Below are positions 36,518 to 44,806 of a DNA stretch of 64,000 nt, one piece after another (position 1 is the stretch's first letter; each line of letters begins with the position of its first letter). This DNA comes from Streptomyces griseocarneus (GTDB lineage: Bacteria > Actinomycetota > Actinomycetes > Streptomycetales > Streptomycetaceae), in contig PENC01000001.1 in NCBI GenBank assembly GCA_003674045.1, positions 868,001-932,000 of the forward strand, written 5' to 3'. A program made the translations under genes and the position numbers. A model generated the notes under the pieces. The model made no database searches and was not told the origin of the DNA. It saw nothing but the letters and a program-made list of their open reading frames with translations.

Positions 36518-37312
36518 GTGGCAGACGATTCGCAAGCATTCAGCAAGAGCACGATCGGGTCGTACGCAGCTCTGGGGGACAGCTTCACGGAGGGCGTCGG
36601 CGACCCGGGGCCGGGCGACACTTTCATCGGCTGGGCGGACCGGCTGGCGGTGCTCCTCTCCGACGAGCACCCGGAGGAGCACGGTTTCCGGTACGCCAAC
36701 CTCGCGGTCCGGGGCCGCCTCCTGGACCAGATCGTGACGGAGCAGGTCCCCCGGGCCAAGGAGCTCAGTCCGGACCTGGTGACCTTCTGCGCCGGCGGCA
36801 ATGACATCCTGCGCCCGGGCAGCGACCCGGACGCCGTGGCCGAGCGCTACGAGGCGGCCGTCGTCGACCTCGCCTCCTCGGTCGGCACGGTGCTGCTGTG
36901 CACCGGCTTCGACACGCGTGACATGCCCGTACTGCGTCATCTGCGCGGCAAGATCGCGACGTACACGGCGCACGTCCGCGCCATCGCGGACCGGCACGGC
37001 TGCCCGGTCCTCGACCTGTGGTCGCTGCGCTCGGTCCAGGACCGCCGGGCCTGGAGCGAGGACCGGCTGCACCTCTCGGCCGACGGCCACACCCGCGTCG
37101 CGCTGCGTGCCGCCCAGGTGCTCGGCCTCGACGTACCGGCCGACCCCGACCAGCCCTGGCCCGACGAGGGCCAGCGCACGGCGGCCGAGGTGCGCCGCGA
37201 CAACATCCACTGGGCCCGCGAGCACCTGGTGCCGTGGATCGGCCGCCGCCTGCGCGGCGAGTCCTCGGGCGACCACGTGGAACCCAAGCGCCCGGACCTG
37301 CTGCCGCTCTAA
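36518..37312 (+). CDS. SGNH/GDSL family hydrolase
   Basis: 264 residues. The SGNH blocks are in order: block I ALGDSFTEGVGD (Asp21-Ser22 nucleophile), the Gly block YANLAVRGR, block III CAGGNDI with the oxyanion Asn, and block V SEDRLHLSADGH with the catalytic Asp/His. There is no signal peptide, so it acts in the cytoplasm as an esterase or lipase of unknown substrate. GTG start at 36518 with GAAGGTGA about 14 nt upstream, a rather long spacing. Confidence 0.9.
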   Translation: MADDSQAFSKSTIGSYAALGDSFTEGVGDPGPGDTFIGWADRLAVLLSDEHPEEHGFRYANLAVRGRLLDQIVTEQVPRAKELSPDLVTFCAGGNDILRPGSDPDAVAERYEAAVVDLASSVGTVLLCTGFDTRDMPVLRHLRGKIATYTAHVRAIADRHGCPVLDLWSLRSVQDRRAWSEDRLHLSADGHTRVALRAAQVLGLDVPADPDQPWPDEGQRTAAEVRRDNIHWAREHLVPWIGRRLRGESSGDHVEPKRPDLLPL

Positions 37313-37352
37313 ACGGGCTTGGTGAAGTCCGGTGCGGTTCGGCAGCGCCCCG

Positions 37353-37383
37353 AAGGGGCGCGGGGAACTGCGCGACCAGCCAC
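37353..37383 (-). repeat. dispersed intergenic repeat, copy 4
   Basis: 31-bp copy of the element at 5251-5285, inverse orientation, 40 nt past the SGNH stop in the 153-bp gap between converging genes. Confidence 0.8.
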
Positions 37384-37444
37384 GACGTACCCGCAGATGA
37401 CGTACTGGACTTCCAGCGGAGCGCTTAGCGGTACTCCGGAGCGG

Positions 37445-37461
37445 CCCCGGCGAAGCCGGGG
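37445..37461 (-). terminator. hairpin after HATPase gene
   Basis: Perfect CCCCGGC-GAA-GCCGGGG stem-loop beginning four nt past the stop of the minus-strand HATPase gene. Confidence 0.6.
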
Positions 37462-37465
37462 AAAA

Positions 37466-37960
37466 TCAACGGGGAAGCCGCCCGTGCGGCAGATCGGCCC
37501 AGACGACACGGCCACGGCCGCTGTCGTCGGGCCGGACCCCCCATGCCTGCGACAGCACACCGACCAGCAGCAGGCCGCGCCCGCTCTCCTCGTCCGCGCC
37601 ACTGCACCGCGCCCGGGGCTCCGTCGAGGCGTGCCCCTGGTCGGTGACCTCTATCCGGAGATGCGCGCCACTGACGCGCAATTGACAGCCGACCTTCTCG
37701 CTGTCCGTGTGCCGTACGGCATTGGTGAAGAGCTCCGACACCACCAATTGGGCGTCGTCGCACGCCACTTCGTCGATCCCCCACTCCCGCAGCTGTGCGG
37801 CGACTCTTCTGCGCGCCTGTGCCACCGCGGTGTTGAGAGCCGGAAAGTGAAAGGCGTCCTGGAGACGCGCGGCCGTGGAGCTGCCGTAGCGTCCGAGCGA
37901 AGGTGCGTCATGGGAGGGGACCACTCCGCAACTATGTGCGATGGCGGTCATCTGTGGCAA
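37466..37960 (-). CDS. HATPase-domain protein of a whiJ-like module
   Basis: 164 residues with a single HATPase_c domain: N box LVVSELFTNAVRHT, G1 box RIEVTDQGHASTEP and G2 box ESGRGLLLVGVLSQAWG. It is RsbW-like in layout. Divergently transcribed from the XRE regulator at 38069. This neighbourhood (ATPase, XRE/DUF5753, DUF397) is a recurring Streptomyces regulatory unit, of which whiJ is the known developmental example. Its specific partner is not evident. Confidence 0.85.
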   Translation of the reverse strand: MPQMTAIAHSCGVVPSHDAPSLGRYGSSTAARLQDAFHFPALNTAVAQARRRVAAQLREWGIDEVACDDAQLVVSELFTNAVRHTDSEKVGCQLRVSGAHLRIEVTDQGHASTEPRARCSGADEESGRGLLLVGVLSQAWGVRPDDSGRGRVVWADLPHGRLPR

Positions 37961-38068
37961 GGTTCAATCTGTAATTTGCAGAATCGTCAGGGCAGTCTGT
38001 GGACTCCGAAGGGTGCATGGCACACTGCGGCCATATGACGGCGCCTGACGGCATGGAGGGGGAGAAGA
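37961..38068. promoter_or_regulatory. divergent promoter region of the whiJ-like module
   Basis: 108 bp with clearly AT-richer stretches (TTCAATCTGTAATTTGCAG and CACTGCGGCCATATGAC) between the HATPase and XRE genes. It probably contains both promoters and the XRE operator; no dyad is clear enough to name. Confidence 0.45.
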
Positions 38069-38935
38069 GTGGCGGACGCGCGGCCGACAGGCGCCCCGAC
38101 CGTCCTGCGGGTCGTGCTCGGCAAACGGCTCCAGGATCTCCGGGAGAAGGCCGGGCTGTCGTTCGAGGACGCGGGCCGCGCCCTCGATGTGACGCATGCC
38201 ACCGTCCGCAGAATGGAGAAGGCCGAGGTCGGCCTGAAGCTCCCCTATGTGGAAAAGCTGCTGCGTGTCTACGGCGTCCACGACGCGGAAGAGGTCGAGG
38301 GCTTCCTCGCACTCGCCCGTGAGGCCAATCGCCCCGGCTGGTGGCACCGTTTCCGGGACGTCCTGCCCGAGTGGTTCAGCGCCTTTGTGAGCCTCGAAGG
38401 AGAGGCCAATCTCATTCGCGCGTACGAACCGCACTACGTCCCGGGCCTGTTGCAGACCGAGGAATACGCCCGCGCGGTGCTCCGTGCGGGCATGCCGCAC
38501 GCGCCCGCGGCCGACATCGACCGCGCGGTCGCCGTCCGCAGACAGCGACAGGCGCTCCTCACGCGGGACGAGGCGCCGCTGCTGTGGGTGGTCATGGACG
38601 AGACCGTGCTGCGCAGGCCGATCGGCGGCCCGGACATCATGCGGGCGCAGGTCGCCCGGCTGATGGAGGCCACCGAGCTGCCGAACGTCAGACTGCAGAT
38701 CATGCCGTTCACCGCCGGGCCGCATCCGGCAATGTACGGGCCGTTCCACATCTTCCGGTTCCCGCTGCCGGAACTGCCGGACATCGCCTATGCCGAAAAC
38801 CTGGTCGGGGCCTCCTATTTCGACCAGCGCGACGATGTATCGGCCTTCCTGGAAGCGCTGGACCGCATGTGCGCGCAGGCCGCGCCGGCACACACCACCA
38901 AGGCCCTCCTGGGTGGCATTCGTAAGGAGATCTGA
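38069..38935 (+). CDS. XRE family regulator with DUF5753 domain
   Basis: 288 residues. The N-terminal helix-turn-helix (GKRLQDLREKAGLSFEDAGRALDVTHATVRRMEKAE) is followed by the DUF5753 domain (EANLIRAYEPHYVPGLLQTEEYARAVL, LQIMPFTAGPHPAMYGPFHIFRFP), which starts after about residue 100. DUF5753 presumably senses a ligand or partner. Proteins of this kind pair with a DUF397 protein, encoded here 3 nt downstream. GTG 38069 has GGGGGAG upstream. It belongs to the WhiJ-like family that influences Streptomyces development. Confidence 0.92.
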   Translation: MADARPTGAPTVLRVVLGKRLQDLREKAGLSFEDAGRALDVTHATVRRMEKAEVGLKLPYVEKLLRVYGVHDAEEVEGFLALAREANRPGWWHRFRDVLPEWFSAFVSLEGEANLIRAYEPHYVPGLLQTEEYARAVLRAGMPHAPAADIDRAVAVRRQRQALLTRDEAPLLWVVMDETVLRRPIGGPDIMRAQVARLMEATELPNVRLQIMPFTAGPHPAMYGPFHIFRFPLPELPDIAYAENLVGASYFDQRDDVSAFLEALDRMCAQAAPAHTTKALLGGIRKEI

Positions 38936-38938
38936 ACC

Positions 38939-39196
38939 ATGGATCGCATATACAACGGCATGCCCGCGACCGACCTCGGCACCGAGGGCTGGAGCAAGCC
39001 GTGGAGCGGCGGCAACGGGGGGAGTTGCGTCGAGGCCATGCGACTGGGGGACGGCCGGGTGGCCCTGCGCCAGTCCACCGACCCGGAAGGCCCGGCGCTC
39101 ATCTACACGCACCACGAAATCGAAAGCTTCATCAAGGGCGCGAAGGCCGGCCAGGCCGATTTCCTTCTCGCGGGAACGAGTGTGAGCTGCGAATGA
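38939..39196 (+). CDS. DUF397 domain protein
   Basis: 85 residues, the usual DUF397 pattern (WSKPWSGGNGGSCVEAMRL, RQSTDPEGPALIYTHHEIESFIKGAKAGQAD). These small proteins act with the neighbouring XRE/DUF5753 regulator, probably by direct binding. Its end overlaps the methyltransferase gene (ATGA), so the three genes form one operon. Confidence 0.9.
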   Translation: MDRIYNGMPATDLGTEGWSKPWSGGNGGSCVEAMRLGDGRVALRQSTDPEGPALIYTHHEIESFIKGAKAGQADFLLAGTSVSCE

Positions 39197-40041
39197 ACGA
39201 GCACGGCGAACGCGAGCAGGGCTTCCGCGCCGAGGAGATAGACACCAGCAGGCCGCATCCGGCCCGCATGTACGACTACTACCTCGGCGGCTGGGACAAT
39301 TACGAGGTCGACCGGCAGGCCGCGGAACACGTCATCCAGGCCCACCCTCAGGTGAAGCTGTCCGCCCGCGCCAACCGGGCCTTTCTGCGGCGCGCGGTCC
39401 GGGAATGCGTGGGCGACGGCATCCGGCAGATCATCGACATCGGCACGGGAATCCCCACCTCGCCCAACACTCACGAGGTGGCCCGCGAGATCGCCGACGA
39501 CGTCAAGGTCGCCTACGTGGACAACGACCCGATCGTCGCCACCCACGCCGGGGCCAAGCTCACCAACGCCGGCCACGCGGCCTTCGTCCTCGGCGACGTC
39601 CGGCGGCCGGAGGAGATCCTCGCCCACCCCGTCGTACGCGAACTCGTCGACTTCGACAAGCCCGTGGCGGTGCTGCTGGTCGCCGTGCTGCACTTCGTCA
39701 AGGACGAGGAGGACCCCGCCGGGATCGTCGCCGCCCTCGCCGCCGCGCTGGCCCCCGGCAGCCGCCTCGTGCTCTCCCACGCCACGGCCGAACCGTACGA
39801 GGGCTACGACGAGGGCTACACCGACGTCCGTGCGCGCGACAGCGTCCTCGGCGCCTACAAGAACGCGACGGCCTCGCTGAACCTCCGCGGCCGCGCGGCG
39901 ATCGAGCCGCTCTTCGGCGACTTCACCCTCCAGGCCCCGGGCCTGGTCCGCGTCCCCCTCTGGCACCCGGACGGCCCGGTTCCGAGCGCGCAGGAACTCA
40001 GCAACACGATCTTCTACGGCGGGGTCGGAGTGAAGGCCTGA
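39193..40041 (+). CDS. SAM-dependent methyltransferase (DUF574 type)
   Basis: 282 residues of the actinobacterial methyltransferase family PF04672: PHPARMYDYYLGGWDNYEVDR, the SAM-binding IIDIGTGIPTSPNTHEVA, VAYVDNDPIVATHA, and VRVPLWHPDGPVP at the end. The substrate is unknown for the whole family. It often occurs beside XRE/DUF397 modules, as here, which suggests a role in the same signalling unit. ATG 39193 overlaps the DUF397 stop. Confidence 0.9.
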   Translation: MNEHGEREQGFRAEEIDTSRPHPARMYDYYLGGWDNYEVDRQAAEHVIQAHPQVKLSARANRAFLRRAVRECVGDGIRQIIDIGTGIPTSPNTHEVAREIADDVKVAYVDNDPIVATHAGAKLTNAGHAAFVLGDVRRPEEILAHPVVRELVDFDKPVAVLLVAVLHFVKDEEDPAGIVAALAAALAPGSRLVLSHATAEPYEGYDEGYTDVRARDSVLGAYKNATASLNLRGRAAIEPLFGDFTLQAPGLVRVPLWHPDGPVPSAQELSNTIFYGGVGVKA

Positions 40042-40217
40042 CGTCGGCTCCCCGGCTGGCTTCCCGCCGTTGCCGCCTGCGGCGGGAGCGGCCTGGCGGC
40101 CGCGTCCTCAATCGCCGGACGGGCTCGGTGGGAGTGAAGGCGGGTGGGGAGTGTTTCCGGGGGCTGCGCCCCTCGACCCCACCGAGCGGGTGGGGCCGGG
40201 GCGAAGCCCCTGGCTCC

Positions 40218-40251
40218 AGGGGCGCGGGGAACTGCGCGACAAGCCCCCACC
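40218..40251 (-). repeat. dispersed intergenic repeat, copy 5
   Basis: 34-bp copy of the element at 5251-5285, in inverse orientation, extending through the CCCCCACC end as copies 1 and 2 do. Confidence 0.8.
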
Positions 40252-40265
40252 GGCCTGCACCCGCG

Positions 40266-40461
40266 CGCGCAGCGCAAGACGCACCCCGGCAGGCGCACCA
40301 GACCAACGAGCCCGCACCTGAAAGCGGGGCCCCGGCGCGGCGAGCCTCCGCCGGACCCGCAGTCGCGCGCAGCGCAAGAGGTACCCCCGGCAGGCGCACC
40401 AGACCAGCGAACCCGCACCTGAAAGCGGGGCCCGGGGCGGAGCCCCGGCGCGGCGAGCTGC
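40266..40461 (+). repeat. two direct repeats, period about 100 bp
   Basis: The segment beginning CGCGCAGCGCAAG and running through CAGGCGCACCAGACCA and CCCGCACCTGAAAGCGGGG occurs twice (from 40266 and from 40366), with a few substitutions and a small insertion of GGGGCGGAG in the second. It is non-coding and probably arose by local duplication. Confidence 0.75.
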
Positions 40462-40538
40462 GGAACATCCCGGTTAAGCCAGCGCAGCGCAGGGCATGAG
40501 GCCCTTAAGCCGTCATGTCAGGACACGGGGGGTGCCCC

Positions 40539-41384
40539 ATGCGCACGGATCACCTCGGCATGGGCCTCGGCTGGCGGCCGCAGCTCGCCGATGCCATCCC
40601 ACGGCTCCGTCCCGCCCTCGACTGGGTCGAAGTCGTCGCGGAGGCCATCGACCCCACCCGCCTCCCCGCCCCTCTGAAGCAACTCCGTGCCCACGGCACC
40701 CCCGTCGTCCCGCACGGCGTCGGTCTGGGGCTCGGTGACGCGGCCCGGCCCGACCTCGCCCGCCTGGCCGCGCTGGCCGCACGGGCCGAGGCCCTCGACG
40801 CGCCCCTCGTCAGCGAGCACCTCGCCTTCGTCCGCGCGGGCGGCCCGCTGACCGGCACGCCCCGCATGGAGGCCGGGCACCTGCTCCCCGTCCCCCGTAC
40901 GCGCGACGCCCTCGACGTGGTCTGCGCGAACATCCGCCTGGCGCAGCAATTCCTGCCCGTACCCCTCGCGTTGGAGAACATCGCGGCCTGCCTGGCATGG
41001 CCGCACGAGGAGTTCAGTGAGGGGCGGTTCCTCGCGGAGGTGGCCGAGCGTACCGGCGTCCGGCTGGTCGTCGATGTGGCCAACCTTCACACCAACCACG
41101 TCAACCTCGGCCAGGACCCCGTCCGCACCCTCGCGGAGATACCTCCCGAGGCCATCGCCTACGTCCACATAGCCGGGGGAGTGGAGGAGGACGGCATCTG
41201 GTACGACACGCACGCCCACCCCGTTCCTCCGCCCGTCCTGGACCTGCTCGCCGAGCTGTGCGCCCGGTCCGTACCGCCGGGCATCCTGCTGGAGCGCGAC
41301 GCGGACTTCCCGGCGGCCGCTGAACTCGGCGCGGAACTCGCCGCCGTCCGCGCGGTGCTGCGCGGGAACGGCGGCCATGACTGA
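40539..41384 (+). CDS. DUF692 multinuclear iron oxygenase-like (MNIO) enzyme
   Basis: 281 residues from ATG 40539, with GGGGGG 6 nt upstream; ATG 40515 lacks a site. TIM-barrel DUF692 family with the metal-ligand pattern in order: His59 ([11 protein letters not shown]), Glu93-His94 (VSEHLAF), Glu146 (ALENIAA), Asp179 and His184/His187 ([15 protein letters not shown]), His210 (YVHIAGG), Asp223/His225 (WYDTHAHPV), Glu252 (LLERDADFP). Characterised members (MbnB, TglH and bufferin-maturing enzymes) use two or three irons to oxidise cysteines in peptide substrates. It overlaps the next gene by 8 nt, and a membrane protein with a cysteine-rich tail lies two genes on, a candidate substrate. The chemistry here is inferred. 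Confidence 0.88.
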   Translation: MRTDHLGMGLGWRPQLADAIPRLRPALDWVEVVAEAIDPTRLPAPLKQLRAHGTPVVPHGVGLGLGDAARPDLARLAALAARAEALDAPLVSEHLAFVRAGGPLTGTPRMEAGHLLPVPRTRDALDVVCANIRLAQQFLPVPLALENIAACLAWPHEEFSEGRFLAEVAERTGVRLVVDVANLHTNHVNLGQDPVRTLAEIPPEAIAYVHIAGGVEEDGIWYDTHAHPVPPPVLDLLAELCARSVPPGILLERDADFPAAAELGAELAAVRAVLRGNGGHD

Positions 41385-41862
41385 TCCGCTGCACCGGACC
41401 CGGCAGCGTCTCGCCCGGGACCAGGCCGCCCTGCTGGCCGCGCTCGTCGCGGGCGGCCCGGTGCCGCGGGGTTTCGACCCGGAACGGCTGGACGCGCAGC
41501 GCAGGGCCCTGCTGGCGAAGCGCGCCGACGGCGTCGTCCGGGTGGCGCCCGAACTCGCCCTGATCCTGGGCCGCGAGTTCCCCGGCCTCTTCCGTGCCTA
41601 CGCGCGGACCCGGCCCCTCGCCGCGGGCCCCCGCCGCGACGCGCTGGACTTCGTCGGTCACCTGCTGACCACGGGCGTGCCGCGGGACCCGCGGCGCCGC
41701 GACCTCCTGGCCGCCTGGCAGACCGTCATGCGGGCGGTCATGGGCGCGTCCCCGTCCCGCGCACCCGGTGCCGCTCGCGGAAGCCGCCGCCCCGCCGCCG
41801 TACGGATCTTCCGCTTCTTCGCCTCCCTCCGCGCCGCGCCGCGCTCCGCGAAAGGCACCTGA
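41377..41862 (+). CDS. small partner protein next to DUF692 (MbnC/DUF2063-like by position)
   Basis: 161 residues. The N-terminal 95 are helical and contain [47 protein letters not shown]. This resembles the DUF2063-type domains of proteins that accompany DUF692 enzymes and help recruit the peptide substrate (MbnC, BufC). The likeness is my reading of the pattern, not a search result. The C-terminal 50 residues are Arg/Ala-rich and probably disordered. ATG overlaps the DUF692 stop, so both are made together. Confidence 0.7.
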   Translation: MTDPLHRTRQRLARDQAALLAALVAGGPVPRGFDPERLDAQRRALLAKRADGVVRVAPELALILGREFPGLFRAYARTRPLAAGPRRDALDFVGHLLTTGVPRDPRRRDLLAAWQTVMRAVMGASPSRAPGAARGSRRPAAVRIFRFFASLRAAPRSAKGT

Positions 41863-41867
41863 CCGGC

Positions 41868-42659
41868 ATGACCACCGCCTGGGCACTCGCGCTCGCCGTC
41901 GCGCTCACCACCGTCGCCCTTCCCACGGGCCTCCTGGTCCTCGTCCGCCGCGGGGCGACGGCCGCCGCCGCGGGCGGGCCGCAGGGCCCGCTGGAACTCG
42001 CCCGGCTCGCGGGCGGACCGCAGCGGGTCGTGGAGACCGTGATCACCCTGATGTACGACGACGGACGGATCAGGGTGACGACCGACGGCCTGATCAAGGT
42101 GCTGAGCCCCGTCACCTACGACGCGGTCGAACGCGCCCTGCTGGCGTGCTGCGGGGACCGCTGGCACTGCACCATCGGCGCGGCACGGACCAAGGTGGAA
42201 CGCGCGGCGGCCTTGCGGGACCTCGAATCGGTGCTGGTGGCGAAGGGGCTGCTGGCACCCGCCGAGCCGGATCCCCTGGTGCGCCGCGCCGAGCGCCGGC
42301 ACACCGCCGTGCTGACGGCCGCCGCGTTCCTCGCACTGGCCGGGTCCCTCGCGCCGGGCGGCCACACGGTGCCGTTCGCGCTGCTCGCGTGCGTCGCCTG
42401 TGGCGTCGCGGTGCGGCTGGTGACCAGGGTGCCCTGGTCACGGCCCACCCGGGCGGGCCGACGGGCCGTCCACGCCGCGCACCCGGCGGGGCTCGCCGGC
42501 GCGGTCGCCCTCGACGGACCGACCGCCCTCCCGAAGGGGCTCCTGCGCGAACAACTCCTCCGCACCGCACCCGATCCACCGGGCCGAACGGTGACGACGG
42601 ACGGCGACCACGGCTCCTGCGACATGAACGGCGGGTGCTGCGACCCGGGGCATGGGTGA
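41868..42659 (+). CDS. TIGR04222-type membrane protein with Cys-rich C-terminal tail
   Basis: 263 residues. One N-terminal membrane helix (3-26), a soluble domain of about 110 residues (PQRVVETVITLMYDDGRIRVTTDG, LLACCGDRWHCTIG), a helix pair at about 146-186, then a tail ending in GSCDMNGGCCDPGHG with Cys251, Cys257 and Cys258. The soluble-domain pattern matches actinobacterial proteins labelled TIGR04222. It starts 6 nt after the small partner gene, so all three genes form one operon. A short Cys/Gly-rich C-terminus beside a DUF692 enzyme suggests that the tail is the modified part, perhaps for binding metal. This is inference. Confidence 0.8.
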   Translation: MTTAWALALAVALTTVALPTGLLVLVRRGATAAAAGGPQGPLELARLAGGPQRVVETVITLMYDDGRIRVTTDGLIKVLSPVTYDAVERALLACCGDRWHCTIGAARTKVERAAALRDLESVLVAKGLLAPAEPDPLVRRAERRHTAVLTAAAFLALAGSLAPGGHTVPFALLACVACGVAVRLVTRVPWSRPTRAGRRAVHAAHPAGLAGAVALDGPTALPKGLLREQLLRTAPDPPGRTVTTDGDHGSCDMNGGCCDPGHG

Positions 42660-42697
42660 CCGGTTTCCACGGTGACATCGCCCCGTACCCTGGCCGC

Positions 42698-43360
42698 ATG
42701 GACGACCAGCTCTTCCCCCGGGAGCGGGCCGTGGTCACCGAAGGCGCCGTGCACGTCCCCGACTGGCTCGGCCCCGCCGCGCAGGCACGGCTGCTCGCCG
42801 CCTGCCGCACCTGGGCCAGGCCCCCGGCGGGACTGCGCACCGTCCGGATGCCCGGCGGCGCCCCGATGTCCGTCCGTACCGTGTGCCTCGGCTGGCACTG
42901 GTTCCCCTACGGTTACGCCCGCACCGTCGTGGACGGCGACGGCGCGCCCGTCAAGCCGTTCCCCGCCTGGCTGGGCGAGCTCGCGCGGGCCGCCGTGGCC
43001 GACGCGTACGGCACGGACCCTCTCGGCCTGCCGCCGTACGACATCGCCCTCGTCAATTTCTACGGCCCCGACGCCCGGATGGGCATGCACCAGGACCGCG
43101 AGGAGAAGTCCACCGCGCCGGTCGTCTCGCTCAGCCTGGGCGACGGCTGCGTGTTCCGGTTCGGCAATACGAGCGGCCGCAACCGGCCGTGGACGGACGT
43201 CGAGCTGCGCAGCGGCGACCTCTTCGTCTTCGGCGGGCCCGCGCGCATGGCCTTCCACGGCGTACCCCGTACGCACCCGGGCAGCGCGCCCGCCGCGCTC
43301 GGCCTGTCCGGGCGGCTGAACATCACGCTCCGGGCCAGTGGATTCCGGGCCCCCGATTGA
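42698..43360 (+). CDS. alkB: AlkB-like 2-oxoglutarate/Fe(II) dioxygenase
   Basis: 220 residues. Iron ligands are His131 and Asp133 (GMHQDREE) and His187 (MAFHGVPRTHPG); the 2-oxoglutarate-binding arginines are in RLNITLR (206-212). PYDIALVNFYGPDARMG is the family nucleotide-recognition lid. It repairs alkylated bases such as 1-methyladenine and 3-methylcytosine in DNA or RNA by oxidative demethylation. Single gene, 38 nt after the MNIO operon; a common transcript is possible. Confidence 0.93.
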   Translation: MDDQLFPRERAVVTEGAVHVPDWLGPAAQARLLAACRTWARPPAGLRTVRMPGGAPMSVRTVCLGWHWFPYGYARTVVDGDGAPVKPFPAWLGELARAAVADAYGTDPLGLPPYDIALVNFYGPDARMGMHQDREEKSTAPVVSLSLGDGCVFRFGNTSGRNRPWTDVELRSGDLFVFGGPARMAFHGVPRTHPGSAPAALGLSGRLNITLRASGFRAPD

Positions 43361-43609
43361 TGCGGCACGCGCATCAATATTCGGGTGCGGCGCGGGCCGC
43401 GAGCCTGCAGAGTGGGCCACGGGGGCGGCTTTCCGTTGCCGCCGTCCGGACCGAATGCACGGGGGTGGGTCCGGGCGGCGGCACGCGGAGTTCGCGCGGG
43501 CGCGGCCGGGCCGTGGGCGGGGGGCCACCGGGCCGCCGCCGCGAAGGACGGATAATGGCATGACCTGCCCGATCCGCAAGATCCCGCCAGACCTGCCCCT
43601 GGAGGTGCC

Positions 43610-44785
43610 GTGACCGGCTTCCGTCCGAAAAGCTCACCGCTCGACGCCCTGCGCCCGGCCGCGTTCGGCGCGGACCCCTCGGGCGAGCGGATGGAGCGCA
43701 TCAGACGGTCGCCGAACTTCGCCGACGGTGTCTTCACCAACCCCGTGGCGGCGAACCGCACCCCGTCCGGCTCCCTGCTGAAGTTCCTGCCCACGTACTT
43801 CCGCAAGGAGGAGCGGGCCCGCCGCACCCCCCTGGGCGCCGTGCCCGTCCACCCCACGACCGTCGCCGAACTCGCCGCACCCGCGGACTCCGGGCTGCGG
43901 CTGACGTGGATGGGCCACTCCAGCGTGCTGGCGGAGATCGACGGTCACCGGGTGCTCTTCGACCCGGTGTGGTCGCAGCGCTGCTCGCCGTTCGCCTTCG
44001 CGGGCCCGAAGCGGCTGCATCCCGTGCCCGTACCGCTGTCCGAGGTCGTGCCGGTCGACGTCGTGGTGATCTCCCACGACCACTACGACCACCTGGACAT
44101 GCCCACGGTCAGAGCGCTGGCCCGGGCCGGCAGCCGGTTCGCCGTGCCGCTGGGCGTCGGCGCGCACCTGGAGCACTGGGGCGTACGGGCCGACCGGATC
44201 ACCGAGCTCGACTGGCACGAGTCCACGACCGTGGGCGGCCTCACTCTCACCGCCACCCCCGCCCGTCACTTCTGCGGCAGGGCGCTGCGCAACACCCAGC
44301 ACACCCTCTGGGCGTCCTGGGTGGTCGCCGGGCCCGAGCACCGGATCTTCCACAGCGGCGACACCGGATACTTCCCGGGCTTCACGGACATCGGCGCCCA
44401 GTACGGTCCGTTCGACGCCACAATGGTGCAGATCGGTGCATACAGCGAATTCTGGCCCGATATTCATATGACGCCCGAGGAGGGCATGCGGGCCCACGTC
44501 GACCTCCAGGGCGAGGCCGCGCGCGGGATCATGCTGCCGATCCACTGGGGCACCTTCAATCTCGCCCCGCACCCGTGGGAGGAGCCGGTCGAGGGCACGG
44601 TCGCCGCGGCGGAGCGGTACGGGGCGCGGGTCGCCGCGCCCCGCCCCGGCCAGCCCTTCGAGCCGGGGCCGGGCCTCCCGCTCGACCCCTGGTGGCGGGC
44701 CCTCGCCCACGTCCCTGTCGTCGCCGCCCCCGCACCGGCCGCCCCCGGTCCGACGAGCGCGGAAGAGGTGCCGGTGGAGGCGTAG
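43610..44785 (+). CDS. MBL-fold metallo-hydrolase, NAPE-PLD/UlaG-like
   Basis: 391 residues. The zinc motif is SHDHYDHLDMPTV, with TWMGHSSVLAEIDG and DPVWSQRCSPFAFAGPKR before it and HSGDTGYFPGF, MVQIGAYS and LPIHWGTFNLAPHPWEEP after it. These blocks define the N-acyl-phosphatidylethanolamine phospholipase D-like group of the beta-lactamase fold. Substrate unknown; a phosphodiesterase acting on lipids is plausible. GTG 43610 follows a GGAGG-like site. The 43361-43609 gap upstream holds no gene. Confidence 0.9.
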   Translation: MTGFRPKSSPLDALRPAAFGADPSGERMERIRRSPNFADGVFTNPVAANRTPSGSLLKFLPTYFRKEERARRTPLGAVPVHPTTVAELAAPADSGLRLTWMGHSSVLAEIDGHRVLFDPVWSQRCSPFAFAGPKRLHPVPVPLSEVVPVDVVVISHDHYDHLDMPTVRALARAGSRFAVPLGVGAHLEHWGVRADRITELDWHESTTVGGLTLTATPARHFCGRALRNTQHTLWASWVVAGPEHRIFHSGDTGYFPGFTDIGAQYGPFDATMVQIGAYSEFWPDIHMTPEEGMRAHVDLQGEAARGIMLPIHWGTFNLAPHPWEEPVEGTVAAAERYGARVAAPRPGQPFEPGPGLPLDPWWRALAHVPVVAAPAPAAPGPTSAEEVPVEA

Positions 44786-44806
44786 GCGGGGTCGCCCCGG
44801 GCGTCA

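Larger units (their letters stand above)
40042..40538. other. repeat-rich intergenic region
   Basis: About 500 bp without a gene. It contains a copy of the dispersed repeat (40218-40251), two direct repeats with a period of about 100 bp (40266-40350 and 40366-40461) and several GGGGC/GCCCC hairpins (for example GGGGCGGAGCCCC near 40438). All frames through it are low-complexity. Confidence 0.7.

Noticed and set aside
40266..40461. Possible CRISPR array
   Set aside because: Only two units, about 85 bp each, without short spacers.
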